NCBI GenBank assembly: GCA_964449465.1
Contig: CAYVBK010000015.1
Location: forward strand, 1-64,000
Source: CAYRXM01 sp964449465
Lineage (GTDB): Bacteria > Chloroflexota > Anaerolineae > JAFGEY01
Direction: 5' to 3'
DNA: 64,000 nucleotides
Positions within the stretch are counted from its first letter, which is position 1; each line of letters begins with the position of its first letter. Shown piece by piece: positions 43,601 to 52,952 of the stretch. Below the pieces are notes generated by a model, which searched no databases, had not been told where the DNA came from, and saw nothing but the letters and a program-made list of their open reading frames with translations. The position numbers and the translations under genes were made by a program.

Positions 43601-45131
43601 AAGCATGCACCGAAATGTCCATCGTGCTGCCGGCCGGCAGCGTACCGCCGGCCGTGTCTACATAACGGGTACGGTCGTAACGCGGCCACACATCCAGGTT
43701 GATGTCGGGCGGTTCATAAGGGGGCATATAGAATACCGAGGTTTGAACCTGGCCGGCTGCGCTGTAGGCGCGGGCCATAAAGGTGTGCGTCACGCTGAAA
43801 AAACTCGAACGGCTCAGGTTCATTTTGGCCGGATTCAGAGCAACTTGAAACTGCGCCGCAGCCATTTCGGGCATCACACCATCACCCATCTGCGCCGCAA
43901 CCGGGCCGGGTGCATAGTCACTGCCGATCAGGTGACCATCCATATAAAATTCGACCCGGCGCGTCCCCAATGGGTTATTCACCCAAACCGACACGTCATA
44001 AAATTCTTTGGCTCCGGCCATTCGGCTGATGGTGAATGAGGACAAAGTGGGGCTTGTCACCGTCGAGGCCGCCGTTTCAAAGAATCTGTCGGCACTGATT
44101 GCCGTGTTGCCCGATGCGTCGGTAGATTCGACCCGATAGCGATACACCGTCGCCGGCACAAGGCTGGTGAGTTGAATCTGGTGCGTGGTGACAAAAAGGG
44201 CACCGCCGACCTGGCCCTCAAAAGTATCGGCGTAGCGGCCAAACCGCACCAGGCTGTTGCCGGGCTCCTGAGTCGTCCAGGAAATTGTAGCTCCGGTGGC
44301 GAGAATGTTTGAGGCATTGGGGCCAGAAATGATCTGCGGCGGAGTGGTATCGCAAGACCATGTTTCGGCGCGGTCATTGTTGTTCTCATTCCCCTCGATC
44401 ACCAGATTTTGCATATCGGTTTTTACAATCAGCGCATCAGCCGAGCCAGAACACTGCCAGGGGGGCGTAAAACAGCGGTTGATCCGCTCGCCTGGCCCCA
44501 GAGGGCTGCTCACCGTGTCACTCGCCCAGGATTGACCATCTACGCTCAGCGAGGTCAAGTGCCCTCCTGGCGCGGTTTGCTCGCCAATGTTCTGCACCTG
44601 GTAACAAATTTTGCCGCTCTCTGGCCACACATCTACCGGAATCAGATCAGGCGGCTCTAGCAGAGTTAGAGCCAGCGTATAGGATGCGCCCAGACTATAC
44701 GCATCCTGATTGCCGTAGACCAGCGCATAGTAATCGCCGCTGATGGTGGCCGTCGTGGTAATAGATTCGGCTGTTTTTCCGCCGTTTGTCGAACAAGCCA
44801 TTTGTCCCTGCGACGGATTGAACAGGCACAGGTTATAATCGTCGGGCAGGTTGTCGAGATCGAGTTGAATCTGCTCGCCCGCCTGAACCGAAAACTTGAA
44901 ATAATCTTCATCGTTGGCCGCGCAGATATAGCTGTTGAGCGCGCCCGGCGAGATGAACCAGGCATTGGCAAAGCCGTCATTCGGTTCATAGACATCCGGG
45001 CACTGTTGCAGCAGGTCGGTCTCTGAAAAAGTGAGGGCTGCTCCGGCCGACACACTCCAACTGCTCTCCAGCAGGACCAGAATCATCAAAAACCTCATCC
45101 CAAAACGGAATGGCCTGATTGCTTGCATCAT
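40662..45131 (-). CDS. Second secreted gingipain-like (C25) protease
   Basis: A signal peptide is followed by a PPC domain (about 50-155, PNDGFANAWFISPG, DYFKFSVQAGEQI), a CARDB-like and fibronectin III-like region (160-340), and further beta domains. The C25-like core (about 760-1110) starts LIVTHPRNLI. YYRDHCNAFAW gives His971 and FACCCQAGRYE gives Cys1002, a 31-residue spacing. The usual GHG is DHC, so activity needs testing. CARDB-like repeats follow to the C-terminus. Two ATG codons are possible; both have AAAGGGG upstream. It is a distant paralogue of 20344-24483. Confidence 0.75.
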   Translation of the reverse strand: MMQAIRPFRFGMRFLMILVLLESSWSVSAGAALTFSETDLLQQCPDVYEPNDGFANAWFISPGALNSYICAANDEDYFKFSVQAGEQIQLDLDNLPDDYNLCLFNPSQGQMACSTNGGKTAESITTTATISGDYYALVYGNQDAYSLGASYTLALTLLEPPDLIPVDVWPESGKICYQVQNIGEQTAPGGHLTSLSVDGQSWASDTVSSPLGPGERINRCFTPPWQCSGSADALIVKTDMQNLVIEGNENNNDRAETWSCDTTPPQIISGPNASNILATGATISWTTQEPGNSLVRFGRYADTFEGQVGGALFVTTHQIQLTSLVPATVYRYRVESTDASGNTAISADRFFETAASTVTSPTLSSFTISRMAGAKEFYDVSVWVNNPLGTRRVEFYMDGHLIGSDYAPGPVAAQMGDGVMPEMAAAQFQVALNPAKMNLSRSSFFSVTHTFMARAYSAAGQVQTSVFYMPPYEPPDINLDVWPRYDRTRYVDTAGGTLPAGSTMDISVHASKDEWECSWVPLIDDMRCADVEHAVDRVEFEVGDVVVHTWRPPTDHNFDHTYTWNVGGLGIGTHTIEVRAFAQDGSSLGTVRRLNVVRGTPSLDLTRSVVRQDNYVRVTLTLENSGTGSAGLTHIRDNVSGFQAIITDSAHYRVVPEYWVETQHCDVEIDVFDGAGPLMLPPGGELVISYLAVPILYDNSDTFGYGAGLRDEVKIWDQGDFCRWRFDRPEPLETEVGEARAASDYLIVTHPRNLILNNPGARDDVDELLSTMAELAQLKLGVLGYLAVQDADSVLGQVRAWGDGMRGSDSLADHFLSNGYLLLVGEVEILGAWTSRHPDIGTVNYTDLPYGNTSGDWVDPELIVGRVVGNNARELITPLRTSIRVYHDEPDYHFTKSRALLASGRGDGVSQFESNLDRVARILRTLGSPFVSNITAIKKRIVEDVDGLNMTHVFTTSILPGGRDLIYYRDHCNAFAWSGVIGTSQFPLNFGERKPFVFACCCQAGRYEALGTNGIAESFLQNEAGVYIGSTENSNRSQNNASSEWFFDRWADSSESIGQSFRALRRHLDGAEGWYWAAEYNLYGDPKYDLTPSLVGLCTAAPMAVTAPITTINLIVPAYEVTSTIQGEHTAYIPGQGGSLLLEKDHPVVPIWVYEVDYAPGYRVQGVELTARSGLTTTTGLSLTMTSVSTDSLASLAAPAVTSLHLDADAAWWPPLDWVMDWSVRDNPDGSETCVIKVYPFYYNAATTNVWFYQNYSLTVSVISSSVQIADITLDASVYDQGDKVSAELSIEHVGDAQDVIVAAVVKKQAGQQIDGLLLQSLPDLTGTASWSLQWDSSGAAAGDYAIEVEITDAAGHVLDRETVEFRIGIVSVEVMALVAAPTLFGIGDTVALSLTWRNNGSVPISGTAVIHVYDENGTWIQNLSHEFVNLGVGQQISFNPVWNTTGAIGEDYVVVGYVLYDSQATPAENIALSTRSRLYLPLVTKQYP

Positions 45132-45174
45132 CGCACCCCTTTCTTTCCTTTGAAACGAACCATAGCCGAGTCCA

Positions 45175-45322
45175 CTGAAAAAACCACCAAGAACACCAAG
45201 TACACGAAGAAAGTCAAGACTTGCATTAATTATTTCAATATTTTATTTGAACAATTTCAAGCTCAACCTGAATTTTCTTTGTGGCCTTTGTGTTCTTTGT
45301 GGTTAAATCCACCTTTTTTCAG
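45175..45322. repeat. Inverted-repeat element with CTGAAAAAA ends, diverged
   Basis: CTGAAAAAA at the left and TTTTTTCAG at the right flank a long imperfect hairpin (ACCAAGAACACCAAG against CTTTGTGTTCTTTGTGGT). It is a diverged relative of the element at 1005-1140. The gap 45132-45714 contains this element, the next one, and the moxR promoter; nothing else is visible. Confidence 0.7.
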
Positions 45323-45338
45323 GAGAGTCATAGCTTTT

Positions 45339-45461
45339 CTGAAAAAAAAGTCAATTTTAACGCCGAGATGCCGAGAAACAGAGCCTCAGAGGACGCTAAA
45401 GCATCTTGAATCTTTTTGAACAACATCAAAACCCGACGTCTCGGCGTTGAGTTTTTTTCAG
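45339..45461. repeat. Inverted-repeat element with CGCCGAGA core
   Basis: It has the same CTGAAAAAA / TTTTTTTCAG ends, but the arms read AACGCCGAGATGCCGAG and, inverted, GACGTCTCGGCGTT. Elements with different cores therefore share one set of ends. Confidence 0.7.
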
Positions 45462-45638
45462 CGATCTCGCCAGATGAACAGGGACCAATACTCAGACCAA
45501 CTTGGGGGCCAGGATGAGCAGTGACAACAAAGCAGTTTTTGTGCTGAACGGGGAGGGTGTTGGGTTGTTGAGTGGTCGGGTGTCTGTTTCCAAGTTATCA
45601 TGATCCATCATAACACAAAAAAACCTGCATGGCAAGGC

Positions 45639-45668
45639 TTGACCAAAGCAGCAATATTGGGGTAGAAT
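45639..45668 (+). promoter_or_regulatory. Promoter of moxR
   Basis: TTGACC (45639-45644), 18 bp, TAGAAT (45663-45668), about 45 bp before the start at 45715. Confidence 0.55.
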
Positions 45669-45714
45669 GAGGTATTCAGCCCATGCGCAAATCTGGCGTC
45701 AAAAGGAGCAGGCC

Positions 45715-46707
<993 letters not shown>

Positions 46708-46773
46708 TACTTGTATTCTCCGTTATCATTATGACCTGCGCCGACCGAGATTGTCGGTGCAAGAAAAGGTGAA

Positions 46774-47763
46774 ATGAATTTGCCCTATACCCTCTCTGAA
46801 CAAGAAACATTTATGCGTCACGCTCTCGACGAGGCGCGGCTGGCCTTGCAAGAGGGCAATTTGCCCATCGGCGCGGTCATTGTGCGCGACGGCCAGATCG
46901 TCGCCCGCGGGCGCAATCACCTCTACTGCGACGGCGACCAGCCGGCCCATTTTTTGCGTCACGCCGAAACCGAGGCCATTGGTCAACTGGCACGCCGGTT
47001 CGACCGCCGTACCGAGCCGGCGGCTATTTTCACCACCGTCGAGCCATGCTGGATGTGCTATGGCACCATTCTAGTAGCCAACATTTCGCACATTTATTTT
47101 GCCGCTCCAGATGTCCACTTTGGTGCCGGCCAGATCCACCATGTTGGCCAATATGACCGCACGCGCATCCTCACCTATCAAGGCGGGGTGTTGGAACAAG
47201 AATCGTTTGCGCTGCTTTATGCTCACTCAGACTGGCACGCCCGGCTCTTGTTTGGCCCTCGTTTTGAAGAGATGATCAACCAGACGCCTGCCCTACACGA
47301 CAACCGAACCCATCTTGTCGCCGCCTGCGGCCTCTATTGTGGAGCGTGCTATCATTATCGCGCCTCGTTCCCCGACGGACAGCATTTGCTGCGGCCCGAG
47401 TTTCGCGGCGACCGTCCGCTGGAAGGATTCACCTGCCAGGGCTGCCGCTCCGACCGGCTGTACATTCACCCCGGCTGCGCCGACTGCGCCATCCGCCGCT
47501 GCGCCGACCAAAAAGGCATCGCCCATTGCGGTCAATGCGCCGGGTTGCCCTGCGAGCGGCTGCTGGCCTTTCAAAATGACGGACACCTCCACCATCTGCC
47601 CATCCTGGAACAGCTTGAGGATGTCCAACGTCAAGGGGCAGAGCAATGGCTGATCGATCAAGCGGCCCGCTGGACCTGCTCTTGCGGCCAGCCGTTTAGC
47701 TGGTACGAGACAACCTGCACCCAATGCGACTCGCCGCTCGACGGATTCCAACATCACCCATAA
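46774..47763 (+). CDS. Nucleoside deaminase fused to a Cys-rich DUF3795-like domain
   Basis: Residues 1-165 are a cytidine/guanine-type deaminase. The zinc motif is HAE (about residue 57) plus PCWMC. Residues 175-285 form a Cys-rich domain (CGLYCGACYHY, CQGCRSD, CADCAIRRCA, HCGQCAGLPC) of the DUF3795 type. A short C-terminal zinc-finger-like CSCG...CTQC ends the protein. Separately encoded forms are usual, so the fusion is notable. It lies between moxR and the VWA gene. The substrate base cannot be told. Confidence 0.85.
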   Translation: MNLPYTLSEQETFMRHALDEARLALQEGNLPIGAVIVRDGQIVARGRNHLYCDGDQPAHFLRHAETEAIGQLARRFDRRTEPAAIFTTVEPCWMCYGTILVANISHIYFAAPDVHFGAGQIHHVGQYDRTRILTYQGGVLEQESFALLYAHSDWHARLLFGPRFEEMINQTPALHDNRTHLVAACGLYCGACYHYRASFPDGQHLLRPEFRGDRPLEGFTCQGCRSDRLYIHPGCADCAIRRCADQKGIAHCGQCAGLPCERLLAFQNDGHLHHLPILEQLEDVQRQGAEQWLIDQAARWTCSCGQPFSWYETTCTQCDSPLDGFQHHP

Positions 47764-47765
47764 CC

Positions 47766-47793
47766 CTTATTCCTTATTCCTTATTCCTTATCC
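47766..47793. repeat. CTTATTC heptamer repeat
   Basis: About four copies of CTTATTC lie in the short gap between the deaminase stop and the VWA gene. Length changes here could alter the ribosome site region of the VWA gene. Confidence 0.7.
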
Positions 47794-47809
47794 TATCAAG
47801 GAACATCTT

Positions 47810-49150
47810 ATGGAACTCTTGTGCATCACCAATCCATTCATCCCGGCCACTCACCAACGACACCTGGTCTATGTCCTGGCCCTGGTTCGGCCCGACGCAG
47901 AGCAGGCTGCCCCACCCGCCCCGCTCAACCTGGGGCTGGTGGTAGACGCCAGCCGCTCGATGCTGATCCCCATTCTGGGTGACCGCGAGTTTCAAGAACT
48001 CAAGCGCAAAGGTATGGCCAGGCAAGTTACGGTAGATGGCGTGCAGGTGTGGCAGGTCGAGGTGCCCAAAAGCGTGCATATTGACGCCCCTAGCAATATG
48101 GACTTTACCAAAAAAGCTCTGGCCCTCATCGCCGATATGCTACGTCACCAGGATCGCTTTTCGCTGGTAGCTTTTGCCCAAGACGCCCTGCTGATGGTGA
48201 GCAGCACGCCCGGCAGCGAGCGAGCCCGCCTCACCCAATCCATCGCCCGCCTGGATCAGATCAACCTGGGTGATGATACATTTATGGCTCGCGGTATGGA
48301 AAAAGGGTTGGAGCAAATGCGCGCCGGCCTTTCGCCCGACCGGGCCAACCGTATGATTGTGCTAACTGATGGCTATACGCAGGAAACAAGCCGCTGTTAT
48401 GAGTGGGCCCGGCAGGCCAAAAAACTCGGTATCGTCATCAGCACGGTGGCCCTGGGCCTGGATTTTAACGAGGACCTGATGATCTCGCTGGCCGATGTGT
48501 CGGGCGGACACGCGCACATGATCACCGATCCGCGCGAAATTCCGCCCGTTCTAAGCCAGGAATTGGTGCGCGCGCAATCGGTCACCTGGCGCGACCTGAC
48601 CCTCTCGCTGAGCATGCCGGCCGACATGACCCTGCGCCGCGCTCATCGCATCCAGCCCGACATGGCCGAACTCCAGGCTGCCGAGGGGGAAACGGTTGCC
48701 CGCACCCTGTCACTGGGCGACCTGGAGGCGGGTCAGCCGCCGGCAGTGCTGCTGGAACTGGTAGCCCCCCCCCGCCCGGCCGGCACGTTTCGGCTGGCGC
48801 AGGCGCAGCTCACGGCACGCAGCGCGCAGGGCCAAACCAACCTGAGCCAAGATATTGTGGTGCGCTATACCGAAACGCCCAGCCAGAGCAGCCAGACCGA
48901 CCCACAATTGATGGATGCGGTGCAAAAGGTCAGTGTGTTCAAGCTGCACAACCAAGCCATACAAGATGCCGAGCGCGGCAACACGGCCGGGGCCACCAAA
49001 AGGCTACGCCTGGCCGGTGAGCGGCTGATCGAGATGGGGCAGGAAAATCTGGGGCAGAGCATGATTGTCGAAGCCGAGTTGATGGAAAAAGAGGGGCGCG
49101 GTTCGACCGAAGGTACCAAAAAGCTGCGTTATGGTGCCCGCAAAATCTGA
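47810..49150 (+). CDS. Cytoplasmic VWA-domain protein
   Basis: The start at 47810 follows AAGGAAC. The VWA domain (about 30-245) has MIDAS LVVDASRSM, with the TDG segment (VLTDGYTQE) and Asp/Thr positions intact. There is no signal peptide or membrane helix. The C-terminal 180 residues are beta-rich then helical, as in YfbK/CoxE-like partners of MoxR. Proximity to moxR supports a shared function. Confidence 0.82.
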   Translation: MELLCITNPFIPATHQRHLVYVLALVRPDAEQAAPPAPLNLGLVVDASRSMLIPILGDREFQELKRKGMARQVTVDGVQVWQVEVPKSVHIDAPSNMDFTKKALALIADMLRHQDRFSLVAFAQDALLMVSSTPGSERARLTQSIARLDQINLGDDTFMARGMEKGLEQMRAGLSPDRANRMIVLTDGYTQETSRCYEWARQAKKLGIVISTVALGLDFNEDLMISLADVSGGHAHMITDPREIPPVLSQELVRAQSVTWRDLTLSLSMPADMTLRRAHRIQPDMAELQAAEGETVARTLSLGDLEAGQPPAVLLELVAPPRPAGTFRLAQAQLTARSAQGQTNLSQDIVVRYTETPSQSSQTDPQLMDAVQKVSVFKLHNQAIQDAERGNTAGATKRLRLAGERLIEMGQENLGQSMIVEAELMEKEGRGSTEGTKKLRYGARKI

Positions 49151-49239
49151 TTCCAGAGGCTGCTGAAAGAGGCTATTTTCATCACTGAGGCACCGAGACG
49201 CCGGGTTTTGACGTGATCCAAGAAATCCTGTAATACTTG

Positions 49240-49297
49240 CGAGCAAAATGATCTCTGGCGTGGGATCGAGCGTTTTCAGCCGCTCCAGCAACTCGAG
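49240..49297 (-). pseudogene. Solo fragment of an RR receiver domain
   Basis: On the minus strand this stretch reads LELLERLKTLDPTPEIILLAS, matching the alpha3-beta4 part of the RR receivers in this window (ELLERLKTLDPAPEVILLTA). It sits in the convergent gap behind the META gene with a partial CTGAAA element end at 49157-49175. The surrounding open frame is not coding. It is a relic of another RR copy. Confidence 0.75.
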
Positions 49298-49362
49298 GGG
49301 CAAATGGTTAATAGAGATGCAGGTGATGGGGTGGACGGGGCAACAAAAATGCACAGACTCGT

Positions 49363-49839
49363 CTATTCAAGCATCTGGGGTATCCATCGTCGCCGGTAGA
49401 TAAGGATAGTCTTACCCGATTGATCGAACAGATCAAGTTCGACCAGACTGACTCGATAGGCAACGACATTGCTCAAAGCTTCCAAATACAGTTCTTCCTG
49501 TGTCATCAAATCAGGATTTGCACAAGCTAAATCAGTGGTATCAATTTTCTTTTTCCAGTCTGCAACACCCTTTTTGAAATAATCAAATGCAGCACCATAT
49601 CGGTTGCAAGTTGTCCAGCCCAAAAACTTGTGAGAATGAAAACGCAGTGTAATAAAAGAGCCTTCAATCAAATCCTGGTCGCGCAGTGAAACGAGTTCCC
49701 ACCCGCCTACGAGTAACACGGGATCGATTTGTTTGCTGAAATAACAAATAGTCCAAGATATGAGTGCAATAGCCAAGACTATGATGATGCCAATGCAAAC
49801 GACACGACTTGGGTATTTCGACACATTCTTTTTCGACAT
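49363..49839 (-). CDS. Membrane-anchored META-domain protein
   Basis: ATG at 49839 is preferred; a GTG at 49848 is possible. One membrane helix (about 14-35) precedes a META domain (about 45-158): LVGGWELVSL, GWTTCNRYGAAF, LACANPDLMTQE, YRVSLVELDLFD. The start lies 3 bp after the stop of the serine protease frame, so it is translationally coupled. META proteins of some bacteria act as protease inhibitors or envelope stress proteins; here a protective role towards the co-encoded protease is only an idea. Confidence 0.75.
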   Translation of the reverse strand: MSKKNVSKYPSRVVCIGIIIVLAIALISWTICYFSKQIDPVLLVGGWELVSLRDQDLIEGSFITLRFHSHKFLGWTTCNRYGAAFDYFKKGVADWKKKIDTTDLACANPDLMTQEELYLEALSNVVAYRVSLVELDLFDQSGKTILIYRRRWIPQMLE

Positions 49840-49844
49840 GGCTA

Positions 49845-51019
49845 TCACCAGGTTCGCACGATCAAATAATGGTCGTTGATATAATTGATAGCCATGTAAT
49901 AAGCATCATTTCCCGATCCGCCATGATGAATTCCATAAGCCGTATAGGATTTGTACCATGGACATCCACTATCACCACCTGACGAGAGATCAACACCATC
50001 ACGATGTACTTGAATAAAAGTTGCTTCGTAATAACCAGATGGTCGAACTGTTTTGCTGGTAATGTAACCACATGTAAATTGGGTGCTGGCACCGTATTTA
50101 CAAACAAACTCGCCTATTTGTTGAGAATTTCTATCTTTTGTTCCGGTAATAGGTCGAGTGCCATTATTATCTCTTACTGAGGCTTGGGGGATATAACCGG
50201 GCGTTGCATGCCATTGAAAATCATAATATGCTGAATCTTGACCGCCTCTTCGCGGAAAAAAAGTGCCATTGTAATACATGTACGGGCCGGCATGCCCGGT
50301 GGTCAGTATTCCTACCTCTCCAGTATTCACATTCTGCACCGAAAAACCGGTTGTGGCCAGGTATGCATCACTTCCTATGTAAAAGTCACACCAAGCCCAC
50401 CATAAATATCTGCCTCTGGCTCGACAAGTTGATCCACTTGGAAAATTCGGACACGTTCTGGTAGCTTTACTTTTGCTTCTTGCAGAATTGCATCAACCAG
50501 GGCTTGATCGGTAACATAAAACTCTGCATAACTTTCAAGAATATTGATGTCAGAATAAAACTTGATACCCAGTTCTCGCCAGATATTGGCCATTTTGTCT
50601 TCAATACTCTGTAATTCAACAAGGGCAACGGGTACAGAATAAATCTGGACAAGATGGGACCAAGACTGATTATTGACATAAGACTGGACAGTTTCTTCTC
50701 CATCGGATGTACAAGCTATAACGATGCGAAATGTAGGTTGGTGCTGAAACCAGAGACCACCAAAAGTCTCTTCTTCCTTTGTAGACAGTTCTTTTTCGAG
50801 ATAGTCAATACCAATGTCATCCATCAGATCAAAGCGATAAGCAGCTTGATCCAAACCGATATGATTATCTCTGGCGTACTCGTGTATTTCAGCAAGTAAT
50901 GAGACATCCGCAAAATCAGAGGCGGATACGTGTTGTATCCCGACCGGTCGCGCAAAAGAAACAGCAATCAAACCAATGACAAACACGCCTGACAAAATTT
51001 GCAATATTTTTCTGTTCAT
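49845..51019 (-). pseudogene. Secreted alpha-lytic/streptogrisin-type serine protease, frameshifted
   Basis: The N-terminal frame (51019-50375) has a signal peptide and a pro-domain. The following frame (50365-49845) has the catalytic domain: TTGHAG (His), YDFQWH (Asp) and GDSGCPWY (Ser; the usual GDSGG has Cys). The junction near 50375-50385 reads DIYGGLGVT then stops. Skipping to another frame gives FYIGSDAYLATTGFSVQ, the expected family sequence. One base is missing in an otherwise well-kept gene, so this is either a fresh frameshift, a sequencing error or a recoding site. It is transcribed from the palindrome promoter at 51073-51116. Confidence 0.78.
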
Positions 51020-51072
51020 TTTTCATCTCCTTTATCGAGCAATTCACCAGAATCTCCAGAAACAGTACATCC

Positions 51073-51116
51073 AGGATACCACATTCTGCGCGCCTTGTCT
51101 TGAGTAAAATTACTCA
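51073..51116 (-). promoter_or_regulatory. Palindrome promoter before the serine protease
   Basis: TGAGTAA-AA-TTACTCA (51101-51116) contains the TGA stop of the RR gene. AAGACA (51101-51096), 17 bp, TATCCT (51078-51073) forms the promoter. A duplicate lies at 52953-52996 with TATTAT as -10. Two 7-bp half-sites spaced by 2 bp is a known NarL-family geometry; regulation by the neighbouring RR is inferred. Confidence 0.68.
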
Positions 51117-51716
51117 TTTTGGGGCGACACTCGGGCAATGATGCCACTTGATCGCCGCCTGCACCCGGCTTTCCACCCCCATCTTGCTCAAAATGTTGCT
51201 GACATGGTTGCTGATTGTCCGCGCACTGACACCCAACACATCCGCAATCTCGCTATCCTTCTTGCCTTCGGCCAGCAGGCCCAACACCTGACGCTCGCGC
51301 GGTGTCAACGCGCACAATACTTTTGCCTCCTCTAGCCGCGCCTGCCGCGCCGCCCAGGCCTTGCCAACCACCTGGCGCATCTGGTTGATGCAGATAGGTT
51401 TGGTCAAATAGTCGGTCGCGCCTCGTTTCATGGCTTCCACTGCCTGCGCAACCGTCGCGTACGCAGTGATCAAAACAATCTCCGGCGCGGGATCCAGCGT
51501 TTTCAGCCGATCCAGCAACTCGAGCCCCGACAGCCCCGACATCACCACGTCCAGCAAGGCGATGGCAACCTCGCCAGATTGGGCCAGCGTCCAGGCTGTC
51601 TCGCCATCGCCAGCGATCAGCACCTCAAAGCCATCATAGGTCAGGCAGCCCGACAAAATATCGCACATATCCTGGTCGTCGTCGGCGACCAGGACGCGCG
51701 GCGCGCCACACTCCAT
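51114..51716 (-). CDS. NarL/LuxR-family response regulator
   Basis: This 200-aa protein starts at 51716 behind CGGAGGTGG. The receiver has D12-D14, D56 (LLDVVMSG), the T of ITAYAT and K of TKP; a LuxR-type HTH follows (LTPRERQVLGLLAEGKKDSE, about 138-190). The receiver resembles that of the OmpR-type RR genes in the same window (ATVAQAVEAMKRGA), and their promoters are alike. So it seems to be a receiver shared by two output types. No kinase gene is nearby. It precedes the protease gene and follows two secreted-protein genes. Confidence 0.9.
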   Translation of the reverse strand: MECGAPRVLVADDDQDMCDILSGCLTYDGFEVLIAGDGETAWTLAQSGEVAIALLDVVMSGLSGLELLDRLKTLDPAPEIVLITAYATVAQAVEAMKRGATDYLTKPICINQMRQVVGKAWAARQARLEEAKVLCALTPRERQVLGLLAEGKKDSEIADVLGVSARTISNHVSNILSKMGVESRVQAAIKWHHCPSVAPK

Positions 51717-51754
51717 TCTCCACCTCCGTTAGAAAATGATGGTAGACAGGCTTG

Positions 51755-51783
51755 ATTATATGCAGAGGAGGGAGAAGGGCAAA
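51755..51783 (-). promoter_or_regulatory. RR gene promoter
   Basis: TTTGCC (51783-51778), 17 bp, TATAAT (51760-51755), identical in layout to the three OmpR-type RR promoters. Confidence 0.7.
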
Positions 51784-51888
51784 CGGTTGGGTAGAGGAGG
51801 CAGCGGCAGAGGGGGTAGAACGGCGGTAAAACATTCGCGCCGATACCGGCATTGGTACGCTGGTATCGGCGCGAGGAAAGGGGTAGAA

Positions 51889-52473
51889 TTATTGAGAGAA
51901 CGATTTGACCGGCAGCGCCTCGACAAGTTGCTCAAAAGAAGACAAGGTCTCGGGGGACAGCGGGCCGTTGACCATCAATAAAATCAACACATTATCTTGA
52001 ACGCCGCAGTACCAATACAGGCCATCCCCGCTCGATCCGGTCAGCAAGACGGCCTGCCCGCCGGGAACCTGGGATAGCAGCTTGCTCTGATGCTCGGCTG
52101 CTGCGTCGAGAAAGGCCTGCGCAGCGGCCTGAGCTTGAGATGAATCTATATAGCGATAGAGATAATTTCCAACATAGACACCCCGTTTCTGATCGAATCC
52201 CTGCACACGATAGGCCTCGCGATAGCTCAATACAACTCCATCCGCTTGCCTGGATAGCTCAGCAGCACTGCGATTTAACGGCTGCTCCAAATCATCTGCG
52301 CTAATGGGGCCAATCTGTAGCAATTCAGGCGTGTCGGTCAGAATGGTCGGTTGAATCGCCAGATCGGACAGCGCGATCTCAAGGCGAGCCTGCACCGGCA
52401 CACAAGCTGTCAATGCGCCCGAAACCAGCGTCAAGAGGATCATAAAAAGATTGAACTGACCTGATAGTTTCAT
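51889..52473 (-). CDS. Uncharacterised lipoprotein (194 aa)
   Basis: The start at 52473 has AAAGGAG. A signal peptide with lipobox (GALTAC, Cys about 24) is followed by a 170-residue alpha/beta domain: YREAYRVQGFDQKRGVYVGNYLYRYIDSSQAQAAAQAFLD, then VLILLMVNGPLS. This looks like a family of small extracytoplasmic lipoproteins that carry a 'score' or sensor-like domain, but I do not recognise it. It lies between a secreted peptide and an RR gene. Confidence 0.7.
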   Translation of the reverse strand: MKLSGQFNLFMILLTLVSGALTACVPVQARLEIALSDLAIQPTILTDTPELLQIGPISADDLEQPLNRSAAELSRQADGVVLSYREAYRVQGFDQKRGVYVGNYLYRYIDSSQAQAAAQAFLDAAAEHQSKLLSQVPGGQAVLLTGSSGDGLYWYCGVQDNVLILLMVNGPLSPETLSSFEQLVEALPVKSFSQ

Positions 52474-52519
52474 ACCGGACTCCTTTCTATCTCTGATATA
52501 CCTGGAATAACAGACAAGA

Positions 52520-52900
52520 TCAATTGATCCAGATTTCGGCCTGATAGTTGTAGGCCTTCCAACGATCTCCTATCCATGGCACCTGAGCGAGAAGCCAGTT
52601 TCCTTTTGGCACCAAGAGAACGCTATTGTTGTCTAGCCAGTTCCAGTTTGCGATACACCCTGCGCTGGAACCACAAGTTGCTGTGTTACCACCTGATCCC
52701 AAAAAGGTTATACTGCTGACATAACTGCCTGCAAAATACGCGCCATAATGCGGTTCGTACCAGGGATCCCAATGATGTACCTTGAAATCGTTGGCGGTAG
52801 CCGTAGCATACCAGGCCCGAGTTGGAACAACTGTCAGAACCATTCCTATTGCTGCTACGACCAGCACCACACATAACTGCCCATTACGTTTACCTGGCAT
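52520..52900 (-). CDS. Secreted Trp/Tyr-rich protein (126 aa)
   Basis: The start at 52900 has CAGGAG. A signal peptide (residues 1-29, ending TRA) precedes a 97-residue mature part rich in Trp, Tyr and Asn with two Cys (TCGSSAGC). No family is recognised. It follows the duplicated palindrome promoter 52953-52996, so it is the likely output of a lost RR copy. Confidence 0.62.
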   Translation of the reverse strand: MPGKRNGQLCVVLVVAAIGMVLTVVPTRAWYATATANDFKVHHWDPWYEPHYGAYFAGSYVSSITFLGSGGNTATCGSSAGCIANWNWLDNNSVLLVPKGNWLLAQVPWIGDRWKAYNYQAEIWIN

Positions 52901-52952
52901 AGCTAATCTCCTGTTTGGACAACGCACCGGTCCTTCCGGCGACGACGTTCTC

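Noticed and set aside
50365..50400. Programmed frameshift in the serine protease
   Set aside because: No clear slippery heptamer with a stimulatory structure could be seen; a mutation or sequencing error is simpler.
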